NCBI RefSeq assembly: GCF_014648475.1
Contig: NZ_BMRE01000001.1
Coordinates: forward strand, 62,001 to 126,000
DNA: 64,000 bases
Reading direction: 5' to 3'
Source of the DNA: Lentzea flava
Lineage (GTDB): Bacteria; Actinomycetota; Actinomycetes; Mycobacteriales; Pseudonocardiaceae
Part shown: positions 51,157 through 60,585 of the stretch, piece after piece
Position numbering within the stretch: the first letter of the stretch is position 1
Layout: each line of letters begins with the position of its first letter
Made by a program: the position numbers and the translations under genes
The notes under the pieces: model-generated
Seen by the model: only the letters and a program-made list of their open reading frames with translations
Databases searched by the model: none
What the model was told of the DNA's origin: nothing

Positions 51157-52644
51157 CTACAGGATGGACGACCAGAACCCGCACTGATGATCACGGGCGA
51201 AATCGGTGCCGGTGATTGCGCCGGGTGCCAGTGACTGCACCTCCGAACGCCACCCCGGATCGCCGGTGCGCGCGAACCGGCCCCACGCCGTGATCATGTA
51301 GTCCGACACCTTCTTCTGCTCGGCCGTGAGCGGCGCGCCCAGGTCGAACAGCATCAGCAGCTCGGAGCCGTGATACGCCTTGTAGTCCGGGAACGGCGGC
51401 AACGGGAAGATCATCGGGATGTGCTGGTCGGCGAACTCGTAGCCGGCCACCCGCGCATAGCGTCCGAGTTGTCGCCGCGCCTGGTGCGACGGGCACGCCC
51501 ACCCCTGGTCCGTCAGCACCGCCGCCAGCTCGTCGCGGGCGTCGTTGTTGCCGTTCACCGGGTAACGGGCCAGCACACGGTCGGCGTCGCGTTCCCCGAA
51601 CATCTGCCCCAGCACGGCCCGGTAGCCGGACTCCGGAATGGGCTGCGGGAAGACCAGCGGCGCGAACAACGTCATCTCGTCGTGCGTCGTCCCGACCATC
51701 GTCGGCACGTGGTGCATGCGGCCGGTCCGCTGCGCCACCACCGGATCCACCGGCAACACCGCGGTGTCGTAGGCGGGCGCGTTGAACAGGTCGTGCACGG
51801 TGAGCAGCTTGTCCACCGGCTGCTGCCGCAGGCACGCGAGGTCTGGGCACCCGAGCGTGCCCGCGCCCTGCTTCTCCACGTCGGTCCGGGTCCGCCAGAC
51901 GTGGACGAACTCGCCGGGCTTCGTGCCCGGTGTGCTGAGCCCGCACGGACCGGACTGGATGATCGCCTTGTGGAACAGCCCCGCCGCGCGGGGTGAGGCG
52001 AGCTGGGCGCAGACGCTCAGCCCACCGGCCGACTCGCCGAACACGGTGACGTTGCGGGGGTCGCCGCCGAACGCGCGGGCGTTGCGCTGCACCCAGCGCA
52101 GCCCGGCCTGCTGATCGGCCAGACCGAACGCACCCGAGCCCGGCAGGCCGGGGTGGCCGAAGAAGCCGAACACGCCGAGCCGGTAGTTGACCGTCACCAC
52201 GACGACGTCGTTCTTCGTCGCGAGCCACCGCGCGTCGTACTCCGACGCCGAGCCCCCGGTGAACGCGCCGCCGTGAATCCACACCATCACCGGCCGCGGC
52301 TTGTGCGAGCGCCCCGCTGGGGTGGTGACGTTGAGGTACAGGCAGTCCTCGATCTGCGACGGCGGCTGGCCCAGCTGCGAGTTCTGCGCGCACGCCGGCG
52401 CGGGCTTCGTCGCGTCCCGCACCCCCTGCCACGCCTCGGCCGGTTGCGGGTCCCTCCACCGGTTCTCACCCACCGGCGGGGCCGCGAACGGAATGCTGCC
52501 GAAGGAGCGGTAGTTGTCGGTCACCGTCCCCGCCACCAGGCCCTTGTCCGTCCGCACGACCGCGCCGCTGTTCTCCGCGACGGCCGGACCGGCGACCGCG
52601 AACGCCATCGCCGCCGCGATCACGGCGGTCAGCACCTTTCTCAC
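51157..52644 (-). CDS. secreted type B carboxylesterase, copy 1
   Basis: A 495-residue exported esterase with signal peptide VLTAVIAAAMAFAVAGPAVA. Catalytic Ser lies in VFGESAGGLSVCAQLASP, with oxyanion MVWIHGGAFTGG, Glu/Asp region VGTTHDEMTLF and His in AYHGSELLMLFDL; EDCLYLNVTTP is the second family signature. Pairs of cysteines suggest disulfides. GTG 52644 overlaps the stop of copy 2 (GTGA). It is the most downstream of three tandem paralogs. Confidence 0.9.
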   Translation of the reverse strand: MRKVLTAVIAAAMAFAVAGPAVAENSGAVVRTDKGLVAGTVTDNYRSFGSIPFAAPPVGENRWRDPQPAEAWQGVRDATKPAPACAQNSQLGQPPSQIEDCLYLNVTTPAGRSHKPRPVMVWIHGGAFTGGSASEYDARWLATKNDVVVVTVNYRLGVFGFFGHPGLPGSGAFGLADQQAGLRWVQRNARAFGGDPRNVTVFGESAGGLSVCAQLASPRAAGLFHKAIIQSGPCGLSTPGTKPGEFVHVWRTRTDVEKQGAGTLGCPDLACLRQQPVDKLLTVHDLFNAPAYDTAVLPVDPVVAQRTGRMHHVPTMVGTTHDEMTLFAPLVFPQPIPESGYRAVLGQMFGERDADRVLARYPVNGNNDARDELAAVLTDQGWACPSHQARRQLGRYARVAGYEFADQHIPMIFPLPPFPDYKAYHGSELLMLFDLGAPLTAEQKKVSDYMITAWGRFARTGDPGWRSEVQSLAPGAITGTDFARDHQCGFWSSIL

Positions 52645-54140
52645 TGTTGCCCCCAAAAGCCGCACTGGTGGTCCTTCGCGAAGTCCGCGGGCCTCACTGC
52701 ACCGGGAGCCAGCGACTGCACCTCGGCACGCCACCCCGGATCACCGGTGCGCGCGAACCGGCCCCACGCCGCGATCAGGTAGTCCGACAGCCGCTGCTGA
52801 GCCGGAGTCAACGTCGCGCCGAAGTCGAACAGGTACGCCAGCTCCGAGGCGTGATACGCCCGGTAGCCGCCGGGGAACGACGGAGGCAACGGGAACACCA
52901 CCGGCGCCTGCGGGTCGGCGAACTCGTAGCCCGACACCGGCATCCGCCGCGCCAGACCGTCCCGCGTGTCCTGCGTCGGGCAGGCCCACGAGTGGTCGGT
53001 CAGCGCCGCCGCCAGCTCGTCACGGGCGTCACCGTTGCCGTTGAGCGGATAGCGGGCCACGATCGCGTCCGCGTTCTTCTCACCGAACAACGCGCTCACC
53101 CGCGAGCGGTACTGCGCGTCCGGCACCGGCGCCGGTTCGATCAGCGCCATGAACAGCGTCGCCTCGTCGTGCGTCGAGCCCACCATCGTCGGCACCCGGT
53201 GCACACGACCGGTCTTCTGCGCGACCGCCGGATCCACCGGCAGCACCCGCGAGTCGTAGGCGGGGAACGCGAACACGTTGTGGACCCGCAGCAGCGTCGT
53301 CACCGGCAACGCCCGCAGGCACGCGATGTCCTGGCAGCCCAGCGGCTGCGCGGCACCCGTCTTCTCCACCTCGGCCCGAGGCCTCCACAACGTGGTGAAC
53401 GTGCCGGGACGCTGCTGGTCAGGCGCCGTCAGAGCACACGCGCCGGACTGGATGACCGCCTTGTGGAACAGGCCAGCCGCCGGCGGTGACGCCAGCTGCG
53501 CGCAGACGCTCAGGCCACCGGCCGACTCGCCGAAGATCGTCACGTTGCGGGCGTCGCCGCCGAACGCGCGGGCGTTGCGCTGCACCCACCTCAGCGCGGC
53601 CTGCTGGTCGGCCAGGCCGAACGTGCCCGACCCCGGCAGGCCGGGGTAGCCGAAGAACCCGAACACCCCGAGCCGGTAGTTGATCGTCACGATCACGGCG
53701 TCGTTCTTCGTCGCCAGCCACCGCGCGTCGTACAGGCGCGCCGCACCACTGACGAACCCGCCGCCGTGGATCCACACCATCACCGGCCGCGGCTTGTGCG
53801 AGCGCCCCGCCGGGGTGGTGACGTTGAGGTAGAGGCAGTCCTCGTTCTCCGACGAGGGCTGGTTGAGCTGCGGTGTCTGCGCGCAGTCCGGGCTCGGCTT
53901 GGTCGCGTCCCGCACGCCCTGCCACGGCGTCACCGGCTGCGGATCACGCCACCGGTTCTCACCCAGCGGCGGTGCCGCGAACGGAATGTTGCCGAACGTG
54001 CGATAAGTGCTGGTCACCGTGCCTGCGACCAGGCCCTTGTCGGTGTGGACGACCCGGCCGTCGCCGTCCGCCTGCGCCGGTGGCTGCGTGGCGCCGAACG
54101 CCAGCGCGGCCGCGATCGCCGTCGTGAGCAGTCGTTTCAT
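52641..54140 (-). CDS. secreted type B carboxylesterase, copy 2
   Basis: A 499-residue exported paralog. Signal peptide LLTTAIAAALAFGATQPPAQA; IFGESAGGLSVCAQLASP, MVWIHGGGFVSG, VGSTHDEATLF and AYHASELAYLFDF supply the same catalytic landmarks as in its neighbours. ATG 54140 begins 14 bp after the stop of copy 3. Substrate unknown; the family hydrolyses short- to medium-chain carboxylic esters. Confidence 0.9.
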   Translation of the reverse strand: MKRLLTTAIAAALAFGATQPPAQADGDGRVVHTDKGLVAGTVTSTYRTFGNIPFAAPPLGENRWRDPQPVTPWQGVRDATKPSPDCAQTPQLNQPSSENEDCLYLNVTTPAGRSHKPRPVMVWIHGGGFVSGAARLYDARWLATKNDAVIVTINYRLGVFGFFGYPGLPGSGTFGLADQQAALRWVQRNARAFGGDARNVTIFGESAGGLSVCAQLASPPAAGLFHKAVIQSGACALTAPDQQRPGTFTTLWRPRAEVEKTGAAQPLGCQDIACLRALPVTTLLRVHNVFAFPAYDSRVLPVDPAVAQKTGRVHRVPTMVGSTHDEATLFMALIEPAPVPDAQYRSRVSALFGEKNADAIVARYPLNGNGDARDELAAALTDHSWACPTQDTRDGLARRMPVSGYEFADPQAPVVFPLPPSFPGGYRAYHASELAYLFDFGATLTPAQQRLSDYLIAAWGRFARTGDPGWRAEVQSLAPGAVRPADFAKDHQCGFWGQQ

Positions 54141-54154
54141 CGGTTGAACACCCC

Positions 54155-55654
54155 TCACTGTTGTCCCCAGAAGTCGCACTGGTGATCCCTGGCGAAGTCC
54201 GCCGGCCCGACCGCCCCCGCGGCCAGCGACTGCACCTGCGCCCGCCACCCCGGCTGACCGGTGCGGGCGAACCGCCCCCACGCCGCGACCATGTACTCCG
54301 ACAGCTCCCGCTGTCCCGCCGTGAGCGGCAGGTCCGCGAACTCGAACAGCAACGGCAGCTCCGAGGCGTGATAAGCCCCGTAGCCACCGGGGAACGGCGG
54401 CAGGTCCGGGTAGATCAGCGGAATACCGCGGTCCGCGAACTCGTAGCCCGCCACCCGGCGGCCCAGCCGTTGCCGCGTCTCGTGCGTCGGGCACGCGAAC
54501 GACCGGTCCGTCAGCGCCGCCGCCAGCTCGTCGCGCGCGTCACCGTTGCCGTTGAGCGGATACCGGGCCACGACCTGCGCGCCGAGCTCGGCGCCGAACA
54601 TCGCCGCGGCCCTCGCCGGGAACGCGGAGTCCGCCACCGGCTCGGGCTCGAACAGCGCCAGGTACAGGGTCATCTCGTCGTGTGTCGACCCGACCATGAC
54701 CGGCACGCGGTGCAGGCGGCCCGTGTTCTGCGCGACCAGCGGGCTGATCGGCAACGCCCTCGTGTCGTAGGCGGGGCTCGCGAACGCGGCGTGCACCTTG
54801 AGCAGCTTCGCCACCTCCAGGCCCCGCAGGCACGCGATGTCCCGGCACCCCTCGAGCCGCAACTCCGCTCCCTGCTTCTCGACCTCCGCGCGGGGCTTCC
54901 AGAACGACACGAGCTCGCCCGGCCGCTGACCCGGCGACGTCAGCCCGCACGGACCCGACTGGATGATCGCCTTGTGGAACAGGCCCGCCGAACGCGGCGA
55001 GGCCAGCTGCGCGCACACGCTCACGCCACCCGCCGACTCACCGAAGATCGTCACGTTCCGCGGGTCACCACCGAACGCACGCGCGTTGCGCTGCACCCAC
55101 CGCAACGCCGCCTGCTGGTCGGCCAGGCCGAACGCGCCCGACCCCTCGACGCCGGGATAGCCGAAGAACCCGAACACCCCGAGCCGGTAGTTCACCGACA
55201 CCACGACGACGTCGTTCTTCGTCGCGAGCCACCGCGCGTCGTACTGCGAGGCGTTGCCGTTGGTGAACCCGCCGCCGTGGATCCACACCATCACCGGCCG
55301 CGGCTTCACCGTCTTCCTCGCCGGTGTCGTGACGTTCAGGTACAGGCAGTCCTCGACGTCGGAGGCCTGCTCACCCAGCTGCGGCGTCTGCGCGCACACC
55401 GGCGCCGGCTTCGTCGCGTCCCGCACCCCCTCCCAGCCCGCCACCGGCTGCGGATCACGCCACCGGTTCTCACCCAGCGGCGCGGCAGCGAACGGAATGC
55501 TGCCGAACATGCGATACGTGCTGGTCACCGTGCCTGCGACCAGGCCCTTGTCGGTCCTGACGACCCGGCCGTCCCCGTCCGCCCGCGCCACCGGGACCTG
55601 GACGAGGGCAAGCGCCATCGCGGCGGCCGAAGCCACCGTCACCATCCTCTTCAT
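54155..55654 (-). CDS. secreted type B carboxylesterase, copy 3
   Basis: A 499-residue exported paralog, first in the tandem operon. Signal peptide MVTVASAAAMALALVQVPVA; IFGESAGGVSVCAQLASP, MVWIHGGGFTNG, VGSTHDEMTLY and AYHASELPLLFEF are intact. The mature start DGDGRVVRTDKGLVAGTVTS is almost the same as in copy 2, which points to recent duplication of these two. The promoter of the operon must lie between 55655 and the divergent HAD gene at 55801. Confidence 0.9.
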   Translation of the reverse strand: MKRMVTVASAAAMALALVQVPVARADGDGRVVRTDKGLVAGTVTSTYRMFGSIPFAAAPLGENRWRDPQPVAGWEGVRDATKPAPVCAQTPQLGEQASDVEDCLYLNVTTPARKTVKPRPVMVWIHGGGFTNGNASQYDARWLATKNDVVVVSVNYRLGVFGFFGYPGVEGSGAFGLADQQAALRWVQRNARAFGGDPRNVTIFGESAGGVSVCAQLASPRSAGLFHKAIIQSGPCGLTSPGQRPGELVSFWKPRAEVEKQGAELRLEGCRDIACLRGLEVAKLLKVHAAFASPAYDTRALPISPLVAQNTGRLHRVPVMVGSTHDEMTLYLALFEPEPVADSAFPARAAAMFGAELGAQVVARYPLNGNGDARDELAAALTDRSFACPTHETRQRLGRRVAGYEFADRGIPLIYPDLPPFPGGYGAYHASELPLLFEFADLPLTAGQRELSEYMVAAWGRFARTGQPGWRAQVQSLAAGAVGPADFARDHQCDFWGQQ

Positions 55655-55773
55655 CAAGTTGTCGAACCCCCTTCGGGCTCGAACGTATCGAGGCCCGCAA
55701 TGGGTTAAAAGCGCTGAAGGATGACTTGTTCCATCCTCCGAAAGTCGATGTTCGCGACCACCGGTTGCCGACA

Positions 55774-55789
55774 TACCGACCGGTCGGTA
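55774..55789. promoter_or_regulatory. perfect TetR-type palindrome before the HAD-APH-ACAD operon
   Basis: TACCGACCGGTCGGTA is a perfect 16-bp palindrome ending 11 bp before the GTG at 55801. ACCGACCGGTCGGT is a recurrent operator type of actinobacterial TetR regulators. No TetR gene is in the window. Confidence 0.65.
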
Positions 55790-55800
55790 CCCTCCGATCC

Positions 55801-56454
55801 GTGGGTGACACGACACTTCCGGAACCGCTCGTCGACGCGCTCGTCTTCGACTGGGGCGGCGTCATGACGGTCTCCGTGCCCGAGTTCGTCGGCGCGTGGC
55901 TGCACGCCGAGGCCATCGACCGCGACGTCTACGGCCGCATCATGCGCGAATGGCTCAGCCGCGACGCGCAGCCCGGCAACCCGGTGTTCCGCCTGGAGAC
56001 CGGCGAGCTGAGCGTGCGTGAGTTCGAACGGCTGCTGGCCGCCGAGCTGATCACCACCAGCGGTGCGAAGGTCGACGAGAACGGGCTGCTGCGGCGCATG
56101 TTCGGCGGCGCCAGCCCCGACCCGGCGATGGTCGAACTCGTCCGCAAGGCCCGCGCCGCCGGCCTGCACACCGCGCTGCTGTCCAACAGCTGGGGCGAGG
56201 GCTACCCGAAGGACCTGCTGATCGAGCTGTTCGACACCGTCGTCATCAGCGGCCGCGTCGGCCTGCGCAAACCCGACGAGCGCATCTACCGCCACACCCT
56301 GGAGCAGATCGGCGTCCCCGCCGATCGCGCCGTGTTCTTCGACGACGCGCCGATCAACGTCGAAGCCGCCCACGCCGTCGGCATGCACGCCTTCCGCCAC
56401 ACCAATGCCGACACCACCCGCGCCCACCTCGCCACCCTCGGAGTGACCCTGTGA
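55801..56454 (+). CDS. HAD-superfamily hydrolase (epoxide hydrolase N-terminal/HAD-IA-like), ACAD10-type operon
   Basis: A 217-residue HAD protein. Motif I is ALVFDWGGVMT with nucleophile Asp, motif II Ser in ALLSNSWGEG, Lys in LRKPDERIYRHTLEQIG and motif III VFFDDAPINVEAAHAVGM. The second Asp of the usual DxD is replaced by Gly (DWGG), as in the HAD domain of epoxide hydrolase and ACAD10. Start taken as GTG 55801 behind the palindrome. The kinase-like gene overlaps its stop (GTGA). Confidence 0.88.
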   Translation: MGDTTLPEPLVDALVFDWGGVMTVSVPEFVGAWLHAEAIDRDVYGRIMREWLSRDAQPGNPVFRLETGELSVREFERLLAAELITTSGAKVDENGLLRRMFGGASPDPAMVELVRKARAAGLHTALLSNSWGEGYPKDLLIELFDTVVISGRVGLRKPDERIYRHTLEQIGVPADRAVFFDDAPINVEAAHAVGMHAFRHTNADTTRAHLATLGVTL

Positions 56455-57455
56455 CCGATCTGCCCGGCCTCGACCTGGAGGCACTCGCCACACACCTGGG
56501 CACAGGTCCGCTCACCGGCGAACTGTTCCCCGGCGGCCGTTCCAACCTCACCTACCGCGTCACCGACGGCACCCAGCGCTGGGTCCTGCGCCGCCCGCCC
56601 CTGGGCCACGTCCTCGCGACCGCGCACGACATGGCCCGCGAGTTCCGCGTCATCTCCGCCCTCGCACCCACCTCGGTGCCCGTGCCGCACGCCCACCAGC
56701 TCGTCGAGGACACCTCCGTCATCGGCGCGCCGTTCTACCTGATGGAGGAGATGCCCGGCGCCGCGCTGCGCGAGCGGTCGCAGTGCCCGTGGCTCACCCC
56801 CGACATGGCCCGCACGCTGTCCGAGCGGCTCGTCGACGTGCTCGCCGACCTGCACTCCGTCGACCCGTCGTCGGTCGACCTGCAGGACTTCGGCCGGCCG
56901 GAAGGGTTCCTCGCCCGCCAGGTCGCCCGGTGGGGCAAGCAGCTCGACGCCTCCCGCAGCCGCGACCTGCCCGGCATCGACGACCTGCGCGCCAAACTCG
57001 CCGACACCGTGCCCGTCTCGCCGCGCGCCGCGATCATCCACGGCGACTACCGCCTCGACAACGCCCTCGTCACCCGCGACCCGCTGGAGATCAGCGCCGT
57101 CCTGGACTGGGAGATGGCCACCCTCGGCGACCCGCTCGCCGACCTCGGCCTGCTCTACGTCTACTGGGCGGGCCTCGGCGTCGACAACGACCCCATCACC
57201 GGCAGCGTCCCGTCGATGCCCGGGTTCTCCTCCGCCGACGAGCTCGTCGCCCGCTACACCGCCCGCACCGGCACCGACACCTCCGGACTCGGCTGGTACA
57301 TCGCCTTCGGCTACTTCAAGCTCGCCGTCATCGTCGAAGGCATCCACTACCGCTTCGCCAGCGGGAAAACCGTCGGAGCCGGCTTCGAGAAGCTCGGCGC
57401 CTTCACCGTCCCCCTCGTGCGGCAGGGACTCGCCGCCGCCCACAAGGAGCTCTGA
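56451..57455 (+). CDS. aminoglycoside phosphotransferase-fold acyl kinase, ACAD10/11 APH-domain type
   Basis: A 334-residue APH-fold kinase: nucleotide region [25 protein letters not shown], Brenner motif [13 protein letters not shown] and metal-binding [16 protein letters not shown]. These strings match the kinase domain joined to acyl-CoA dehydrogenases in mammalian ACAD10/11, and the stand-alone kinase of levulinate catabolism (LvaA), which phosphorylates a 4-hydroxyacyl-CoA. Not an antibiotic resistance gene. It stops 1 bp before the ACAD start codon. Confidence 0.88.
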   Translation: MTDLPGLDLEALATHLGTGPLTGELFPGGRSNLTYRVTDGTQRWVLRRPPLGHVLATAHDMAREFRVISALAPTSVPVPHAHQLVEDTSVIGAPFYLMEEMPGAALRERSQCPWLTPDMARTLSERLVDVLADLHSVDPSSVDLQDFGRPEGFLARQVARWGKQLDASRSRDLPGIDDLRAKLADTVPVSPRAAIIHGDYRLDNALVTRDPLEISAVLDWEMATLGDPLADLGLLYVYWAGLGVDNDPITGSVPSMPGFSSADELVARYTARTGTDTSGLGWYIAFGYFKLAVIVEGIHYRFASGKTVGAGFEKLGAFTVPLVRQGLAAAHKEL

Positions 57456-57456
57456 C

Positions 57457-58674
57457 ATGGACTTCGCCTACGACGCCAAAACCGAGGAACTCCGCGCACG
57501 CCTGCTGGCGTTCATGGACGAGCACGTCTACCCGGCCGAAGCCGTCCTGGAGCAGCAGCTGCACGACGCCGCCGACCCGTGGGAACGCCAGCCGATCCTC
57601 GAGGAGCTCAAAACCGAAGCCCGCCGCCAGGGCCTGTGGAACCTCTTCCTCCCCGACAGCGAGCACGGCGCGGGCCTGACGAACCTGCAGTACGCGCCGC
57701 TGGCCGAGATCACCGGCCGCAGCCCCCACCTCGCCCCCGAGGCGCTCAACTGCGCCGCACCGGACACCGGCAACATGGAGGTGCTGGCGATGTTCGGCAC
57801 CGACGAGCAGAAAAAGCAGTGGCTCCAGCCCCTGCTCGACGGCGAGATCCGCTCCGCGTTCTGCATGACCGAACCCGACGTCGCCTCCTCCGACGCCACC
57901 AACATCGCCACCCGCATCGAACGCGACGGCGACGACTACGTCATCAACGGCCGCAAGTGGTGGTCCTCCGGCGCGATGAACCCCAACTGCGCCATCTTCA
58001 TCGTGATGGGCAAAACCGACCCCGACCCCGACGCCGACCGCCACCGCCAGCAGTCACAGATCCTCGTCCCGCGCGGCACCCCCGGCATCACCGTCAAACG
58101 CGCCATGCACGTCTTCGGCTACCAGGACTACGCCCACGGCGGCCACGCCGAGATTGAGTTCAAGGACGTCCGCGTCCCCGCGTCCAACCTCATCGCCGGC
58201 GAAGGAGAGGGCTTCGCCATCGCCCAGGCCCGCCTCGGCCCCGGCCGCATCCACCACTGCATGCGCCTGATCGGCATGGCGGAACGCGCCCTCGAACTCA
58301 TGTGCCGCCGCGCCGCCTCCCGCGTCGCGTTCGGCAAGCCCATCGCCGCCCAGGGCGTCGTGCACGAGTGGATCGCCGAGTCCCGCGTCCGCATCGAACA
58401 GGCCAGGCTCCTAGTCCTCAAGACCGCGTGGCTGATGGACACCGTCGGCAACAAGGGCGCCCACACCGAGATCCAGGCCATCAAGATCGGCACCCCGCTG
58501 ATGGCCGAATGGGTCATCGACAAGGCCATCCAGGCCCACGGCGGCGCCGGCGTCAGCCAGGACTTCCCCCTCGCCGAACTCTTCGCCGCCACCCGCACCC
58601 TGCGCATCGCCGACGGTCCCGACGAGGTCCACCGCATGTCGCTGGCCAAGCGGGAACTCAAGAAGTACCTGTAA
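57457..58674 (+). CDS. acyl-CoA dehydrogenase, ACAD10/11 type
   Basis: A 405-residue flavoprotein dehydrogenase. [16 protein letters not shown] and [20 protein letters not shown] mark the FAD-binding middle domain, and [22 protein letters not shown] the C-terminal four-helix domain. Near the end the usual Glu-containing stretch is [21 protein letters not shown], where Asp takes the catalytic place as in ACAD10/11. With the kinase it could remove a 4-phosphate from a 4-phosphoacyl-CoA to give an enoyl-CoA. A strong terminator follows. Confidence 0.92.
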   Translation: MDFAYDAKTEELRARLLAFMDEHVYPAEAVLEQQLHDAADPWERQPILEELKTEARRQGLWNLFLPDSEHGAGLTNLQYAPLAEITGRSPHLAPEALNCAAPDTGNMEVLAMFGTDEQKKQWLQPLLDGEIRSAFCMTEPDVASSDATNIATRIERDGDDYVINGRKWWSSGAMNPNCAIFIVMGKTDPDPDADRHRQQSQILVPRGTPGITVKRAMHVFGYQDYAHGGHAEIEFKDVRVPASNLIAGEGEGFAIAQARLGPGRIHHCMRLIGMAERALELMCRRAASRVAFGKPIAAQGVVHEWIAESRVRIEQARLLVLKTAWLMDTVGNKGAHTEIQAIKIGTPLMAEWVIDKAIQAHGGAGVSQDFPLAELFAATRTLRIADGPDEVHRMSLAKRELKKYL

Positions 58675-58683
58675 CCGCGCCAC

Positions 58684-58711
58684 GGGGCGGGCCGACGTCG
58701 CGGCCCGCCCC
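58684..58711. terminator. strong GC hairpin after the ACAD gene
   Basis: GGGGCGGGCCG and CGGCCCGCCCC pair perfectly over 11 bp around ACGTCG, ten bases after the ACAD stop. It can also end the convergent hydrolase transcript. No U-tract follows, as is common in actinomycetes. Confidence 0.75.
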
Positions 58712-58736
58712 GCACAGCGCTGATCGAACCGACCGG

Positions 58737-59450
58737 TCAGTTGTTCAGGGCCTCGCGCGCCGCCAGCGCCGCCCGGCACGCGTGCACGAAGTCCCAGAAC
58801 ACCTCGGTCGTCGTGTGCCGCCGGTCCGACCGCGAGTTCTCCGCGAACATCGCCGAGCGCAGGGGAGTGGTGAGCTCCAGCTGCCCGCCCTGCCGGCCGC
58901 GCGTGCGGTTCGCGATGTTGGACCGGTCGTAGCCGCCCAGTATCGGGTGGTCGACGGCGTCGATCGTGTGGAACCCGGCCCGCCGCAACCGCGTCAGCAG
59001 CTCCAGCCGCAGCAACGCGTCACGGCCACCGACCAGCACCGCCCGGTCGTGGTCCTCCAGGCCCGCCGCCGCGGCGGTGCAGCCGTGCAGGCCGAGCGCG
59101 TGCGAGGCGCCGGACACGAGATCACGGGCCACGCGGTCGTCGCAGTTGGACGAGGTGACGTGCAGCTCGTCGTTCGCGACCGACCGCAGGCCCTCGAACA
59201 TCCAGTAGTCGTGCGTCTGGCCGATCGGCACGCGCGTGGACGGGTGGTAGCCCGCGATCGCGAGGCACAGTTCCGACGTGCCGACCTCGATGCCACCGCC
59301 GTGCGGGGCGAGGACGACGGACGGCGTGCGGGGGCGGTGCCGCTTGAAACGGCGCCGGTAGTCCACCCGTTCCACCAGTCGGGGATCGGCGTAGAGGTCG
59401 GAGTTGGACGCGTAGACGTCTAACGCCGTCCACTGGGGCTGGGGTCTCAT
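58737..59450 (-). CDS. poly-gamma-glutamate hydrolase family protein
   Basis: A 237-residue protein of the phage PghP/YmaC type (zinc-dependent gamma-PGA hydrolase). Landmarks are VLAPHGGGIEVGTSELCLAIAG (metal His and Glu), YWMFEGLRS, LHVTSSNCDD, ALGLHGC and VGGRDALLRLELLTRLRRAGF. The family cleaves poly-gamma-glutamate. No signal peptide is seen. The ATG at 59450 is preferred over 59477. Its role in this host is unknown. Confidence 0.8.
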   Translation of the reverse strand: MRPQPQWTALDVYASNSDLYADPRLVERVDYRRRFKRHRPRTPSVVLAPHGGGIEVGTSELCLAIAGYHPSTRVPIGQTHDYWMFEGLRSVANDELHVTSSNCDDRVARDLVSGASHALGLHGCTAAAAGLEDHDRAVLVGGRDALLRLELLTRLRRAGFHTIDAVDHPILGGYDRSNIANRTRGRQGGQLELTTPLRSAMFAENSRSDRRHTTTEVFWDFVHACRAALAAREALNN

Positions 59451-59504
59451 GGCGGGCGGAAGCCTACCTGGCATCACCCGATCGGCCGCCGCCCGCCAGG
59501 CGTG

Positions 59505-59936
59505 TCACGCGTCGATCTGCTTGGGCGCGTCCTCGCCCGCGTTGATCGCGATCTTGCGGGGCTTCGCGCGTTCGGCGATCGGAATCCGCAGCGTCAGCAC
59601 ACCCGCGTCGTACTTGGCGTCGATGTGGTCGGTGTCGAGGGTGTCACCGAGGAACAGCTGGCGCGAGAACGCGCCCAGGGGCCTCTCGGACACCTGCATC
59701 TCGACGTCCTTGCCGACCGGCCGGCGCTCGGCCTTGACGGTGAGGACGTTGCGCTCGACGTCGAGCTCGATGGCGTCCGGCGTGACACCGGGCAGGTCGA
59801 AGCACACGACGAACTGGTCTCCGTCGCGGTAGGCGTCCATCGGCATCGCCGTCGGCCGCGACCACGTCCCCGGAGTACCGAACACCTGCTGGGTCAGCCG
59901 GTCCAGCTCGCGGAACGGGTCAGTGCGCATCAACAT
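59505..59936 (-). CDS. Hsp20/alpha-crystallin small heat-shock protein (HSP18)
   Basis: A 143-residue chaperone. N-terminal [17 protein letters not shown], alpha-crystallin core ([31 protein letters not shown], identified by its parts) and [16 protein letters not shown], with C-terminal RKIAIN as the I-x-I-like anchor. It holds unfolding proteins during heat stress. It is divergent from a likely HSP18 regulator gene, with the two operator copies lying in the gap. Confidence 0.93.
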   Translation of the reverse strand: MLMRTDPFRELDRLTQQVFGTPGTWSRPTAMPMDAYRDGDQFVVCFDLPGVTPDAIELDVERNVLTVKAERRPVGKDVEMQVSERPLGAFSRQLFLGDTLDTDHIDAKYDAGVLTLRIPIAERAKPRKIAINAGEDAPKQIDA

Positions 59937-59994
59937 CTGACACCTCCTGTGATCCCTCGTGGACTGTCAATGCGCTGTACCACCGTTGTAGCAT

Positions 59995-60011
59995 GTCGTC
60001 GGAACGATGAC
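59995..60011. promoter_or_regulatory. GTCRTCGGAANGAYGAC operator, copy 1
   Basis: GTCGTCGGAACGATGAC, an imperfect dyad with arms GTCGTCG/CGATGAC, 59 bp before the hsp20 start and 29 bp before the regulator start. The second copy lies 28 bp further right, so both face the same side of the helix roughly. Confidence 0.6.
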
Positions 60012-60022
60012 AAGAGCCGAGC

Positions 60023-60039
60023 GTCATCGGAAGGACGAC
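60023..60039. promoter_or_regulatory. GTCRTCGGAANGAYGAC operator, copy 2
   Basis: GTCATCGGAAGGACGAC, ending at the base before the regulator's ATG and containing its ribosome site GGAAGGA. A protein bound here would block the regulator's own transcription or elongation. Confidence 0.6.
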
Positions 60040-60585
60040 ATGACGAGCGACTACGAAACCGTCCGCGCGACGGCCGCCGAACCGGGCGACGCCAACCAGG
60101 TCCTGGCCGCCCTGATGCTGCTGCGCAGGCTCCGCGACGAACTGTCCGGCTGGGAACCCCAGCTCATCGAAGCCGCCCGCGCCCTGGGCACGAGCTGGGC
60201 CGAGCTCGCCCCGGCACTGGGCGTCGCGAGCAGGCAGGCCGCCGAGAAGCGCTACCTGCGCGTGCGCCGCACCGGCGAGTCCGGCACCGGCGACGAACGC
60301 GTCCAGGCCGAACGCGACCGGCGCGCCGGCGACAAGGCCGTCGCCGCCTGGGCCCGCGAGAACGCGAGCGTGCTGCGCATGCTCGCCGCGCAGGTAGGGC
60401 CACACCACCCCGCGGTGCAGCAGGCCCTCGGCCACGAGGACGCGGCAGGCCTGCTCGGACCGTTGACCGAAGCCGCGCCCGCGTTGCAGGACGGGCAGCC
60501 GGGACTCGCCGAGCAGATCGCGAAGATCGGGCAGCACACCGACCAGCTGCGCCTGAACGCGCAGAACCGGAGGTCCGGCACATGA
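60040..60585 (+). CDS. HSP18-type transcriptional regulator, helix-turn-helix
   Basis: A 181-residue protein with a helix-turn-helix in LIEAARALGTSWAELAPALGVASRQAAEKRYLRVRR (residues ~45-80; shown by its two ends LIEAARALG and RYLRVRR), followed by a helical C-terminal half. Proteins of this type are commonly found divergent from hsp18/hsp20 in actinomycetes and are called HSP18 transcriptional regulator. It differs from RheA and HspR. ATG 60040 follows GGAAGGA; an in-frame ATG at 60007 would lie inside operator copy 1 and is rejected. Confidence 0.8.
   Translation: MTSDYETVRATAAEPGDANQVLAALMLLRRLRDELSGWEPQLIEAARALGTSWAELAPALGVASRQAAEKRYLRVRRTGESGTGDERVQAERDRRAGDKAVAAWARENASVLRMLAAQVGPHHPAVQQALGHEDAAGLLGPLTEAAPALQDGQPGLAEQIAKIGQHTDQLRLNAQNRRSGT

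Noticed and set aside
58727..58742. AACCGACCGGTCAGTT, resembling the 55774 TetR palindrome
   Set aside because: Imperfect and located between convergent gene ends rather than at a promoter, so probably chance or a vestige.
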